DNA of 20,587 bases, taken from contig JAKBQK010000018.1 in NCBI GenBank assembly GCA_021835265.1, forward strand, positions 1-20,587, written 5' to 3'. Each line of letters begins with the position of its first letter. Position 1 is the stretch's first letter. Shown in pieces: positions 7,184-14,089 of this stretch. The notes under the pieces are model-generated. The model had not been told where the DNA came from, ran no database searches, and saw only the letters and a program-made list of their open reading frames with translations. The position numbers and the translations under genes were made by a program. The stretch is from Thermoplasmata archaeon (GTDB lineage Archaea > Thermoplasmatota > Thermoplasmata > Thermoplasmatales > Thermoplasmataceae).

Positions 7184-8208
7184 TGCTGGCCGGCTGGAAA
7201 TATTTCCATATCAAAATCGTAATAGTCTTTTTCGTCGAATCTAAGTATATCTGGATTGATTCCAAGTTTAACTGCAAGATGGTAGGCAAGGAAATAGGTG
7301 TAAGTTATTGCCTGTATAGGTAATTCAAAGTTATTTCTGACATCAAGTTCTATTTCAAAGTCTCCTGGGCCACCAATGCCTATAGATTTCGCTCCAACAT
7401 ATTTTATTCCTCTGTTTATTTGTTCTACCCTTGATGTATCTTCGCGGTTGCATATGTTAATAAGCAGAGTATCTTTATTTGTAACAGATGTGCAACCGTG
7501 GTTATATTCTTCCAGTTCTATGCCTTCACTATGTATGTGTGTTGCCTCCTTTAGTTTTTGAGCAGTTTCCCGTGCGGCTATAAAATTGTTCCCCGCCCCT
7601 AGCACAAAAATATTTTTGACCTTTCCGATTTCCTTAACAATCGAGTTCATCTCAATATCTGCCCTCATAAGATTCTTATCTATCATGGAAATAAACCCTT
7701 CATAGTCATACTTTGATTTTTCATACTTATTGGCGATTATAAGAGACGCTAAAGAGTTATCAAAAAATGCCTTTGTGTTACATAGAGATTTATCCTTTTC
7801 CTGAATAACTATACTCTTGCTGGATATTTGCGCCAGTGAAGAATTTTGATCATGAGTCACACCGACACTGAATTTTTCTGGATATTTTCTTATTGACTGG
7901 ACAGTTGAATACGTTTTACCGGTATGTGAGAATGCAACAATATTATTTCCAGGCGTTTTGTAATTTTCAAGTTCATATGACTGTATATGATTCCATGGTT
8001 TATTTTCATCAGAAATAGACTGAAACCCAAGAACTCCTGCATGATATGATGTTCCGTTTCCTGTTACAGTTACAGAACCGCGTCTGAAATCAATTTCTTC
8101 ATCAATCACATTTTTTAGAGTAGTTTTTAGAGCTTTTGGAGTCTCCTTGAGCATTTCATACATTAAGTAAGGGTGCTTTGTTCTAACCTCTGGAATATCA
8201 TCCGTCAT
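7180..8208 (-). CDS. Double SIS-domain sugar-phosphate isomerase/aminotransferase-like protein
   Basis: A protein of 342 residues with two SIS domains, the fold of the isomerase half of glucosamine-6-phosphate synthase and of related deaminases. Domain 1 has GNGTSYHAG (50-58) and FSHTGKTYST (93-102), where most relatives have SxSGxT. Domain 2 has VLGAGNNF (202-209) and SEGIELEEYNHG (227-238), the latter matching the GlmS/FrlB/AgaS-type active-site stretch. It ends in NPDILR (about 319-324), as in GlmS-like proteins. The glutaminase domain is missing, so it uses free ammonia, acts as a deaminase, or is an isomerase. A TTG start at 8223 is possible, but ATG at 8208 fits the TATA-like box 27 bases upstream (leaderless), and an in-frame stop precedes the TTG. 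Confidence 0.9.
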   Translation of the reverse strand: MTDDIPEVRTKHPYLMYEMLKETPKALKTTLKNVIDEEIDFRRGSVTVTGNGTSYHAGVLGFQSISDENKPWNHIQSYELENYKTPGNNIVAFSHTGKTYSTVQSIRKYPEKFSVGVTHDQNSSLAQISSKSIVIQEKDKSLCNTKAFFDNSLASLIIANKYEKSKYDYEGFISMIDKNLMRADIEMNSIVKEIGKVKNIFVLGAGNNFIAARETAQKLKEATHIHSEGIELEEYNHGCTSVTNKDTLLINICNREDTSRVEQINRGIKYVGAKSIGIGGPGDFEIELDVRNNFELPIQAITYTYFLAYHLAVKLGINPDILRFDEKDYYDFDMEIFPAGQH

Positions 8209-8230
8209 ATTTCTTTTATTCAATCACAAC

Positions 8231-8240
8231 ATAATAAATT
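8231..8240 (-). promoter_or_regulatory. TATA-like box of the SIS-domain gene
   Basis: On the minus strand this reads AATTTATTAT, centred about 27 bases before the ATG at 8208. It supports that ATG rather than the TTG at 8223 as the true start of a leaderless mRNA. Confidence 0.45.
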
Positions 8241-8309
8241 TTGGAAAAAAAGTTTTTACGCATTGCTCTTTCTTAAGAAATGTATATCTAATATGAAAAA
8301 TTAAAAAAA

Positions 8310-8317
8310 TTTAAAAA
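8310..8317 (+). promoter_or_regulatory. TATA-like box of the 117-residue gene
   Basis: TTTAAAAA, centred 25 bases before the ATG at 8338, in a divergent 129-base spacer with the SIS-domain gene. No ribosome-binding site intervenes, so the transcript is probably leaderless. Confidence 0.45.
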
Positions 8318-8337
8318 CCATATAGGGATTTAAATAT

Positions 8338-8691
8338 ATGCAAGAGCCGACTAAGATAGAAGGTGATTTTGGAAATATCATTGAATATTTTGTGAGGATG
8401 CTTGCAATACAGAAACGAAGAAATTTTCCTCTTCATAACTTTTCCTTTGAATACATTTCCCACACATATGTTAAAAATGCAGATAATAACGAAGAAATCG
8501 AAAGTATTGATTTCCCGGACAAGGAGAATGTAGACAGAGTTACCCGTTTGCTCTTTACGGTAAAAGGTGAGAATCTTTCGTTTGATTTTGAAGTGAGATG
8601 GACAGAACTAGTTGCAAATTTTAAAGATGGGGAGATAGATTTAGAAAGTTTTACAGAGCTTATAGATCAATCAACTTTCAGATTTTTCTGA
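8338..8691 (+). CDS. Hypothetical 117-residue protein
   Basis: I do not recognise this small soluble protein. It has no membrane segment or cysteine. Residues 10-30 look helical, the middle (35-95) alternates strands with acidic loops (DNNEEIESIDFPDKEN), and the end carries DGEIDLESFTELIDQST, an acidic helix, before a very hydrophobic C-terminus FRFF. The ATG sits 25 bases from a TATA-like box. It is first in the plus-strand run leading to the glycosyltransferase and then to the VWA/phosphatase genes, but 63 bases and a second promoter separate it from the next gene, so it may be independently expressed. Confidence 0.75.
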   Translation: MQEPTKIEGDFGNIIEYFVRMLAIQKRRNFPLHNFSFEYISHTYVKNADNNEEIESIDFPDKENVDRVTRLLFTVKGENLSFDFEVRWTELVANFKDGEIDLESFTELIDQSTFRFF

Positions 8692-8726
8692 AAATTTCAT
8701 AATTTTTAGCCATATTCTAATAAAAA

Positions 8727-8736
8727 ATTTTATACC
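8727..8736 (+). promoter_or_regulatory. TATA-like box of the membrane protein/glycosyltransferase pair
   Basis: ATTTTATACC, centred 24 bases before the ATG at 8755, with no ribosome-binding site between: a leaderless promoter for the membrane protein and the overlapping glycosyltransferase. Confidence 0.45.
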
Positions 8737-8754
8737 GGATAACTATAATATTCC

Positions 8755-9321
8755 ATGGCTCAGGTCAGGCTTAAGGGTAGATTGGATTCCTTTTATAAGT
8801 TGAGAAATGTAGTGATTCTGTCATTTATTATTACTTTTTTTCTGACAACCAATATAGGAAAGATATATATTCCAACAGATACTCTTTTAACCTCGAAGAT
8901 TGCTTCTTTCTATTCCAGTTCGTCGATCCTAACTTTTTATGGAACAATTATGGGTCTTATGATGGCTGCTTACACTGTGATGATCTCAATGATCCCGATC
9001 TTTCATCCAGAAAGCCTTAAGCAACCAATATTTGGTCAGATCAACAGATTATTTGTTTTTACCATAATGATAGGTCTTATCTCGATGTTGATGAATTTTG
9101 CCAGCTCAGTTGTTGTCTATCATACCTCTTATTATATTATATTCCTAGAGATTTTTCTTTTCATTTCCCTGATCACGGGAATAATCTTTTCTGTTCTCTC
9201 TCTTTCTGATATATTTAATATATTGAGGGGAAAAAGGATCGGGAAGGAATCTGAACCTATGAGAGGGACTAGAGGAAGCAGAACTGTTCCCATTAGTGAG
9301 ATAGATGATTCAAGACATTGA
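8755..9321 (+). CDS. Four-helix membrane protein overlapping the glycosyltransferase gene
   Basis: A 188-residue membrane protein with four hydrophobic helices (about 18-35, 58-80, 97-122, 124-152), a short basic N-terminus and a hydrophilic, Arg/Ser-rich cytoplasmic tail (155-188). No family is recognised and no charged residues stand out within the helices. Its last 17 bases overlap the start of the glycosyltransferase gene in another frame, so the two are translated together; a role in anchoring, gating or lipid handling for that glycosyltransferase is the natural inference. A TATA-like box lies 24 bases before the ATG. Confidence 0.85.
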   Translation: MAQVRLKGRLDSFYKLRNVVILSFIITFFLTTNIGKIYIPTDTLLTSKIASFYSSSSILTFYGTIMGLMMAAYTVMISMIPIFHPESLKQPIFGQINRLFVFTIMIGLISMLMNFASSVVVYHTSYYIIFLEIFLFISLITGIIFSVLSLSDIFNILRGKRIGKESEPMRGTRGSRTVPISEIDDSRH

Positions 9322-10396
9322 AATTATAAAAATACTCTGGGCATTCATCATATTGGTACTTATAGTATTTCTATCCCTAAGGATATATCTTGTTGTGTGG
9401 TGGAAAAGACAAAGTTCCAGTCAGAAGAATATAGCTTTAAAAAAGGTTACCGTTATATTTCCGTGCAAGGGCGTCGATCTTAATTTTGAAAAAAATTTAG
9501 ATGCAATAAAACATCAAACAGTCGAACAGTATAATATTGTTGCTGTTGTTGATCATTTAGATGATCCTGCGGTTCAGATACTGAAAAAACATAACATGGA
9601 AATTCTAGTTTCAGATGGCGGTCACAGCGGGAGTGGAAAAGTTGGTGCTATAGCAACTGCACTCAAAAAATATCAGGAAAGTGATTACTTTGCTATTTTG
9701 GATTCAGATACACTTGTTAAACCCAACTGGCTGCAAAGTCTTTTAGGTCCTCTTGCGGACAAAAATATAGGTGCAAGCACAACTTATCCCTATTATGATC
9801 CTGCTGACAGAGGAAATATATGGGACTATATTAAAAAAACATGGGGATACCTTGGAATAAACATGATGGAGTTCAGATTGACAAGATTTGTTTGGGGAGG
9901 ATCGGTCGCCTTCAGGAATGATTTAATTTTTCCAGATAATTTTGAAAAGTTTGCCAATTCCATTTCAGATGATTCCACAATTACATCCATTTGCAAGGAA
10001 AGAAATCTCAAGATTGCTTATGCTCATAATACTAGACCAGTTGTATACACTAGAGAGGATAGAAAAACCTTCATGGAATGGTCCAATAGGCAAATTGCCA
10101 TAAGCATATCTCACAGTAAGAACGCATTCTATGCAGGAATTGGGATTTATGGTATAGTAATATTATATGTAATTGCCTTAATCCCACTATCCATTTTTGT
10201 CTGGAACTTATTCCTTCTCGGATACATTCCATGGGGAATGGCAATTGCCATTAACGTTTCTAGAGAGAAGCAGAACATAATGATGGTTACAATAGCGTCA
10301 ATAGTATTACCATTTATCTATTTCATCAATATGATTACTGGAGTTAGATCAACCCATATTGAATGGAGAGGAAAGAAGTATGAATTAAAAAAATGA
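9305..10396 (+). CDS. Membrane-anchored family 2/21-type glycosyltransferase
   Basis: A 363-residue GT-A fold transferase resembling ceramide glucosyltransferases (GT21), which move a sugar from a nucleotide sugar to a lipid or polyprenyl acceptor at the cytoplasmic membrane face. It has an N-terminal anchor helix (about 9-33), then TVIFPCKGVD (49-58), the metal-binding ILDSDTLV (131-138, Asp133/Asp135), FVWGGSVAFRND (195-206), the catalytic-base region ISDDSTI (220-226) and NRQIAIS (261-267), the counterpart of the QxxRW acceptor motif, with Arg followed by Gln and no Trp. Two or three C-terminal helices (about 273-345) complete the layout. All catalytic acids are present. GTGAG precedes the ATG. 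In Thermoplasmata such enzymes decorate tetraether lipids or glycoproteins; acceptor unknown. Confidence 0.92.
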   Translation: MIQDIEIIKILWAFIILVLIVFLSLRIYLVVWWKRQSSSQKNIALKKVTVIFPCKGVDLNFEKNLDAIKHQTVEQYNIVAVVDHLDDPAVQILKKHNMEILVSDGGHSGSGKVGAIATALKKYQESDYFAILDSDTLVKPNWLQSLLGPLADKNIGASTTYPYYDPADRGNIWDYIKKTWGYLGINMMEFRLTRFVWGGSVAFRNDLIFPDNFEKFANSISDDSTITSICKERNLKIAYAHNTRPVVYTREDRKTFMEWSNRQIAISISHSKNAFYAGIGIYGIVILYVIALIPLSIFVWNLFLLGYIPWGMAIAINVSREKQNIMMVTIASIVLPFIYFINMITGVRSTHIEWRGKKYELKK

Positions 10397-10408
10397 TATA
10401 TTTTAATA
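10397..10408 (+). promoter_or_regulatory. TATA-like box of the 110-residue membrane protein
   Basis: TATATTTTAATA, centred about 27 bases before the ATG at 10430, immediately after the glycosyltransferase stop. Confidence 0.4.
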
Positions 10409-10429
10409 GCTTAAAATTATCAATCTACC

Positions 10430-10762
10430 ATGGCATCATTTAAGCTTTATTATAAAATAGGGATAATAGGAGCTCTCATAAACATAGTTCTAGCATTGAT
10501 TCTGTTTGTGCTGCATGACATTACAAGCTATATTTCATTCTTTGGAAAGGTGAGTGCAGGGGCTGCTGTAGTTGATAACTTACTCTTCAGTGTTATTGGA
10601 ATAATAGGCGTCGAACTTAGCAGAAGAAAGAAAGAAATTGGTCTAACAACTATGGCTGTAATTTCCGTTGCAGGAATAATAGCATATCCTGGAATTTTCA
10701 TTATAGGTTATATAGTAATTCTAGTAGCAGTGTTTCTTGGATTATTTGAAAAGAAGCATTGA
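10430..10762 (+). CDS. Small membrane protein (four helices)
   Basis: A 110-residue, almost entirely hydrophobic protein with helices at about 9-28, 36-60 (interrupted), 72-88 and 89-105, a basic loop SRRKKEIG (64-71) and a basic end EKKH. Gly and Ala are frequent within the helices, as in small-pore or lipid-facing bundles, and the general look is like the DUF4064/YvlD-type small membrane proteins, but I cannot assign a family. It has its own TATA-like box, and only 33 bases separate it from the VWA gene downstream, so it may be the membrane component next to the VWA/phosphatase/kinase module. That association is inference from position only. Confidence 0.85.
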   Translation: MASFKLYYKIGIIGALINIVLALILFVLHDITSYISFFGKVSAGAAVVDNLLFSVIGIIGVELSRRKKEIGLTTMAVISVAGIIAYPGIFIIGYIVILVAVFLGLFEKKH

Positions 10763-10766
10763 TAAA

Positions 10767-10776
10767 TTTTATATTT
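10767..10776 (+). promoter_or_regulatory. TATA-like box of the VWA/phosphatase operon
   Basis: TTTTATATTT, centred 25 bases before the ATG at 10796. An AAGGA lies about 13 bases before the ATG, so a leadered start from an upstream transcript is also possible. Confidence 0.45.
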
Positions 10777-10795
10777 AATGAAGGAATGAAAGTAA

Positions 10796-11617
10796 ATGAC
10801 ATATGACGCAGAAATAAGCAGAAGAAATCCTGGGCTCTTCATTTTTCTCCTAGATCAGTCAAGATCTATGAGTAGAAAGATTGCAGGAGGACAGAGATCA
10901 AAAGCCCAAGAGGCCTCAGATGCAATTAACAGGCAGTTGAATGAGGTTATAAGTAGATGTACAAAGTCAGATGGCATAAGACCTTATTTTGATGTTGGAG
11001 TAATTGGTTACGGATTCAAGAGTGGAGATGCACGGGGCTTGATTGGAGATAGTCCTGTATCAATTTCAGAACTTGAGAGTCATATTTTGAAAATGGAGAA
11101 ACATTCTGAGGAAATAGATGGTGAAACAATTGAAACGGAGTTTCCAGTTTGGTTTGAACCTGTCGCATCATACGATACTCCCATGGTAAAAGCTCTAACA
11201 ATTGCTAAGGAATGGACAGAGAAGTGGATTGGAGAGCATGGGAATTCTTTTCCCCCGGTTATCATAAATATTAGTGATGGTGGGGCAACGGATGGGAATC
11301 CATCTGACATTGCTGAAGAGATAATGAACATGGAAACTTCTGATGGGAAGGTTCTATTGTGGAACTGCCATCTCTCCGAAAAGGATGAAAAACCAATAAG
11401 TTTTCCAAAGGATGAAACAGAAATACCTGAGGATAAGAACGCAAGAACAATGTTTTCAATGACAAGCGTTGTTCCAGAGCCAATGGTTGCCATAGCAAAG
11501 GAGGAATTCTCAAACGTTGAAAGTGGTTCCAAAGCATATGTTTTTAACGCAAATCTTGAAGAATTGATAAAGCTTCTGGACATTGGAACAAGAGTGGTAT
11601 ATAACAAGGTAGAATGA
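10796..11617 (+). CDS. VWA-domain protein, TerY-type (TerY-P triad)
   Basis: A 273-residue cytoplasmic von Willebrand A domain, a protein-binding fold that uses a metal at the MIDAS site. Seen: the MIDAS triad DQSRSMS (20-26; Asp20, Ser22, Ser24), Thr128 in YDTPM (126-130), and ISDGGATDG (159-167; Asp161 fourth ligand). The DxTPM-to-AL stretch and the short insert with RSKAQEA (34-40) match TerY-like domains of VWA/phosphatase/kinase triads. There is no signal peptide or membrane helix. The stop overlaps the phosphatase start by four bases (ATGA), so the pair is translationally coupled. In the family the VWA protein is thought to be the scaffold or substrate controlled by kinase and phosphatase. 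The metal site is intact, so it should bind a partner. Confidence 0.93.
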   Translation: MTYDAEISRRNPGLFIFLLDQSRSMSRKIAGGQRSKAQEASDAINRQLNEVISRCTKSDGIRPYFDVGVIGYGFKSGDARGLIGDSPVSISELESHILKMEKHSEEIDGETIETEFPVWFEPVASYDTPMVKALTIAKEWTEKWIGEHGNSFPPVIINISDGGATDGNPSDIAEEIMNMETSDGKVLLWNCHLSEKDEKPISFPKDETEIPEDKNARTMFSMTSVVPEPMVAIAKEEFSNVESGSKAYVFNANLEELIKLLDIGTRVVYNKVE

Positions 11618-12330
11618 TGGAGGTTCACTCCTTTAATTTTTCTAAATCTGGAAACAATCCTGAGGAGACAGAGGATTCCCTGAGTATAAATCTTGAAAAA
11701 CTAAAGTTCGCCATAGCTGATGGTGCAAGTGATTCTATATTTTCAGGACAGTGGGCTTTTGCCCTGACAAACGAGTTCGTTAATAACAATGGGGATGAGA
11801 AAATAAAAAACGACATAGGGCAATTTATTCGAGATTCCAGAAAGATGTGGTATGAGAGCATAAACTGGAAAGGACTTAAATGGAATGTTAAAAACAAGGC
11901 TGTTCGAGGAGCCTATTCAACTTTTTTGGGTATTAGTACAGAATTTGGTTCTATGGAAAGCTTAATTGTTCATGCTATAGGAGATTCATGTATTTTCATC
12001 TTTGATGAGGGCAAGATGAAAAGTTTTCCACTTAATTCCCCAGATCAATTTGGTATTCACCCAAGTCTCGTCTGGTCTGGATATGGTTTCCCCCTAAACA
12101 ATAAACCCTTTGAACAGAAATTAAATATTAAGCAGGAGAAATTTAAGATTATTAAAGGAAATGAGATAATACTCGCGACTGATGCCATGTCAAAATTTAT
12201 AATGGAGTCAGGCGAAGATAGTTTCGGACTATTATGGGATCATTATAATGACAGAACTTTTTTTGATGATATGAGAAACGAAAATACCATAAAAAATGAT
12301 GACCTTTCAGCCATACTTATCTCATTCTGA
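11614..12330 (+). CDS. PP2C-type protein phosphatase (TerY-P triad)
   Basis: A 238-residue PP2C-like Ser/Thr phosphatase, the kinase-opposing arm of the module. Seen: the N-terminal metal residues EDS (20-22), FAIADGAS (32-39; Asp36, Gly37), HAIGDSCIFIF (120-130; Asp124), ATDAMSKF (188-195; Asp190), and NDDLSAILI (228-236; Asp229/230). All the aspartates that hold the two metal ions are in place, so it should be active; length is at the short end, as for triad phosphatases without extra domains. The second ATG (11617) is an equally good start. The ATG overlaps the VWA stop, and the final 14 bases overlap the convergent kinase gene, an arrangement that could limit simultaneous full expression of both. 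Confidence 0.92.
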   Translation: MMEVHSFNFSKSGNNPEETEDSLSINLEKLKFAIADGASDSIFSGQWAFALTNEFVNNNGDEKIKNDIGQFIRDSRKMWYESINWKGLKWNVKNKAVRGAYSTFLGISTEFGSMESLIVHAIGDSCIFIFDEGKMKSFPLNSPDQFGIHPSLVWSGYGFPLNNKPFEQKLNIKQEKFKIIKGNEIILATDAMSKFIMESGEDSFGLLWDHYNDRTFFDDMRNENTIKNDDLSAILISF

Positions 12331-13702
12331 GAAGAGTTGAAGGATCAAAACCTGACCAGTCTGGAGGCTGCCCCAGGTATTCATTTATTAGTTTTACCAG
12401 CTTCTTTAATTTTGGACTTTCAGATTGAACGTCCCTTAACGCTTTTGAGCGATCTGGAGATTCGAAATCAGTAATATCAAAGAGAAGCTTATCGGGGTCG
12501 TCCCCATTATATTTCCATAACTTCGGATTTTTTGAAAGTGCGATCAATGAGGTATATATTATGAGTATAGAGAAATTATCAAGTCTTTCTCCGTAGTATT
12601 TGCCCCTCCTTGGATGCTGGAATGATTCATGTCCAAGCTCTTCTGAACCAAGTTTTTTAAGGGCTGGAACAAACATTCCGTCATAGTCAATAAGTTTTAC
12701 ATTATTACCTGTATCTATCAATATATTATCACACGAGAGGTCACCGTGTGCTATGAAATTGTTCTGCATTTCCGTGATACAGTTTACGAGATTGTTTCCG
12801 ATTGCCTTAAATGTTTCATGGTTCGCTAAATTCTCTTTTATAAAAGTATGAAGAGTTTTTCCTTCGATCCACTTCATAGTCACCGCTGGAAAATACTCCT
12901 TCGGTCGTTGTGTCACCCTTAATGCATCCTGGTAGAACTTAAAATCAAGAAGGAATGAAATTTGTGAATCATTTATTTTTTTGGAAACTTCATAATATCT
13001 GAGTTGAATATTTGGACTTCCTCTTGTGAAGCATTTCAGTGCAAAGTCTCCAGCATTACTCCTGTATTTGAAGACCACACCAAAATTACCTGCTCCCTGA
13101 ATAATACTTGAATACTTCACATTCTGGTTTTTCTCAAATGTTATTCCTTTAAGTTCATCATAATTTTTAGATAAAGAAAAGTTTGGGTTCTGCAAAGACT
13201 GAGCATACTGTGATGAGGTTGGCCAGGATCTTTTCACAGGTGTGAATATAGATCCCGTAGACATAGACGATAGGGTCTTTTCCTTAACTACATTATTTAT
13301 GGATTGATTTTCTTCAGGAGCATGACTTTCTTCTATACCTATTATTCTCATATTTTCTTTTAGTTTTTCCATATCAATGTCCATTCGAGTGAATTTACCA
13401 TCTTTGGCAATCGAATAAAAGGAGAAACTATACTTTTTCTCATTGTCCAGTCTGTATGATAATCTGAATTCGTCTCTAATTTTTTTGAGTTTTACTACTC
13501 TATCCCGAAGTTTATAATCCCTTATTGTGACCTCCATGCTCTTAATATATTTTCTATGCTTCGGAGTTACAAAGACATTAAGGGTACCGTCATCCTTGTT
13601 ATATTCCACTTCACGAATTTCTATTGATGGTTCATAGGATTCATATTTCTTGATCCTTATGTTGTGAATCCTTTCTCTAATTCCTTTCCTCGATTCGACC
13701 AT
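12317..13702 (-). CDS. Protein kinase of the TerY-P triad
   Basis: A 461-residue kinase-fold protein. Residues 1-110 form a beta-rich domain of possible Ig/fibronectin-like type, followed by a Ser/Gln/Asn-rich linker (about 125-195), then the kinase domain. Seen: glycine loop GAGNFG (203-208), ATP-binding Lys223 in FALKCF, catalytic HGDLSCDN (319-326) where HGD replaces the usual HRD, LIDYDGMFVP (337-346) in place of DFG, and DNFSILIIYTSLIALS (375-390). The last two and the ELGHESFQHP stretch (355-364) are typical of TerY-P kinases. All key residues are present, so it should be active. GGTGG lies seven bases before the ATG, so the mRNA has a leader. It faces the phosphatase gene head to tail, unlike the usual co-oriented triad. 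Confidence 0.93.
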   Translation of the reverse strand: MVESRKGIRERIHNIRIKKYESYEPSIEIREVEYNKDDGTLNVFVTPKHRKYIKSMEVTIRDYKLRDRVVKLKKIRDEFRLSYRLDNEKKYSFSFYSIAKDGKFTRMDIDMEKLKENMRIIGIEESHAPEENQSINNVVKEKTLSSMSTGSIFTPVKRSWPTSSQYAQSLQNPNFSLSKNYDELKGITFEKNQNVKYSSIIQGAGNFGVVFKYRSNAGDFALKCFTRGSPNIQLRYYEVSKKINDSQISFLLDFKFYQDALRVTQRPKEYFPAVTMKWIEGKTLHTFIKENLANHETFKAIGNNLVNCITEMQNNFIAHGDLSCDNILIDTGNNVKLIDYDGMFVPALKKLGSEELGHESFQHPRRGKYYGERLDNFSILIIYTSLIALSKNPKLWKYNGDDPDKLLFDITDFESPDRSKALRDVQSESPKLKKLVKLINEYLGQPPDWSGFDPSTLLRMR

Positions 13703-14089
13703 TGTTCCACCAATTAATAGATAAAACTATTACTGGAAAATATCTGGTTAACCGAATGATTTGTTTGGTAAAACATACAGATCGAATATGACCTTTTGAC
13801 TAATTTCTCCTTATTTTTTCCACTCAAAAATTTAGAGAATTCTAACTTCATTAAATTCTTATATTCTCGATCTTAATTAATCTTTACAACGAATTAGATG
13901 TAAAATGCGAAAATGAATATCATAAAAGGTTTAATTTATAACTTTTGAATCAACTCATGATGCGTAATTGAACGTGTTAAAGTATCTGATTAATTAAGCT
14001 CTGTACTTGTTTCTAAATCAGAAATTATAGTGGATAATGAAGGGATATTACAGGCAAAAACCTTAATGTTATTCTTACTATCATGAAAT
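13703..14089. other. Divergent AT-rich spacer between kinase and helicase-nuclease genes
   Basis: No gene is visible in these 387 bases: stops occur in every frame. It must hold the promoters of both flanking genes. Kinase side: AGATATTTTCC on the minus strand (about 13730-13740) with a perfect eight-base palindrome GGTTAACC just upstream (13746-13753). Helicase side: AAACCTTAATG (about 14058-14068). An 11-base inverted repeat is listed separately. The rest is AT-rich without recognisable structure. Confidence 0.6.
13872..13998. repeat. Spaced inverted repeat with TTAATTAA cores
   Basis: CTTAATTAATC (13872-13882) and its exact reverse complement GATTAATTAAG (13988-13998) are separated by 105 bases, ten helical turns. 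Each holds the self-complementary core TTAATTAA, so each copy could bind a dimer. It may be an operator pair for the divergent genes, or chance in AT-rich DNA. Confidence 0.35.

Noticed and set aside
11080..11628. 182-residue minus-strand open frame
   Set aside because: Antisense to the VWA gene, whose MIDAS motifs are unmistakable. The long frame reflects codon bias on the coding strand.
10796..12330. Reading the VWA and PP2C genes as a chelatase/MoxR-type module
   Set aside because: No MoxR or CbbQ AAA+ gene is adjacent, while a phosphatase and a TerY-P-style kinase are, so the triad explanation fits better.
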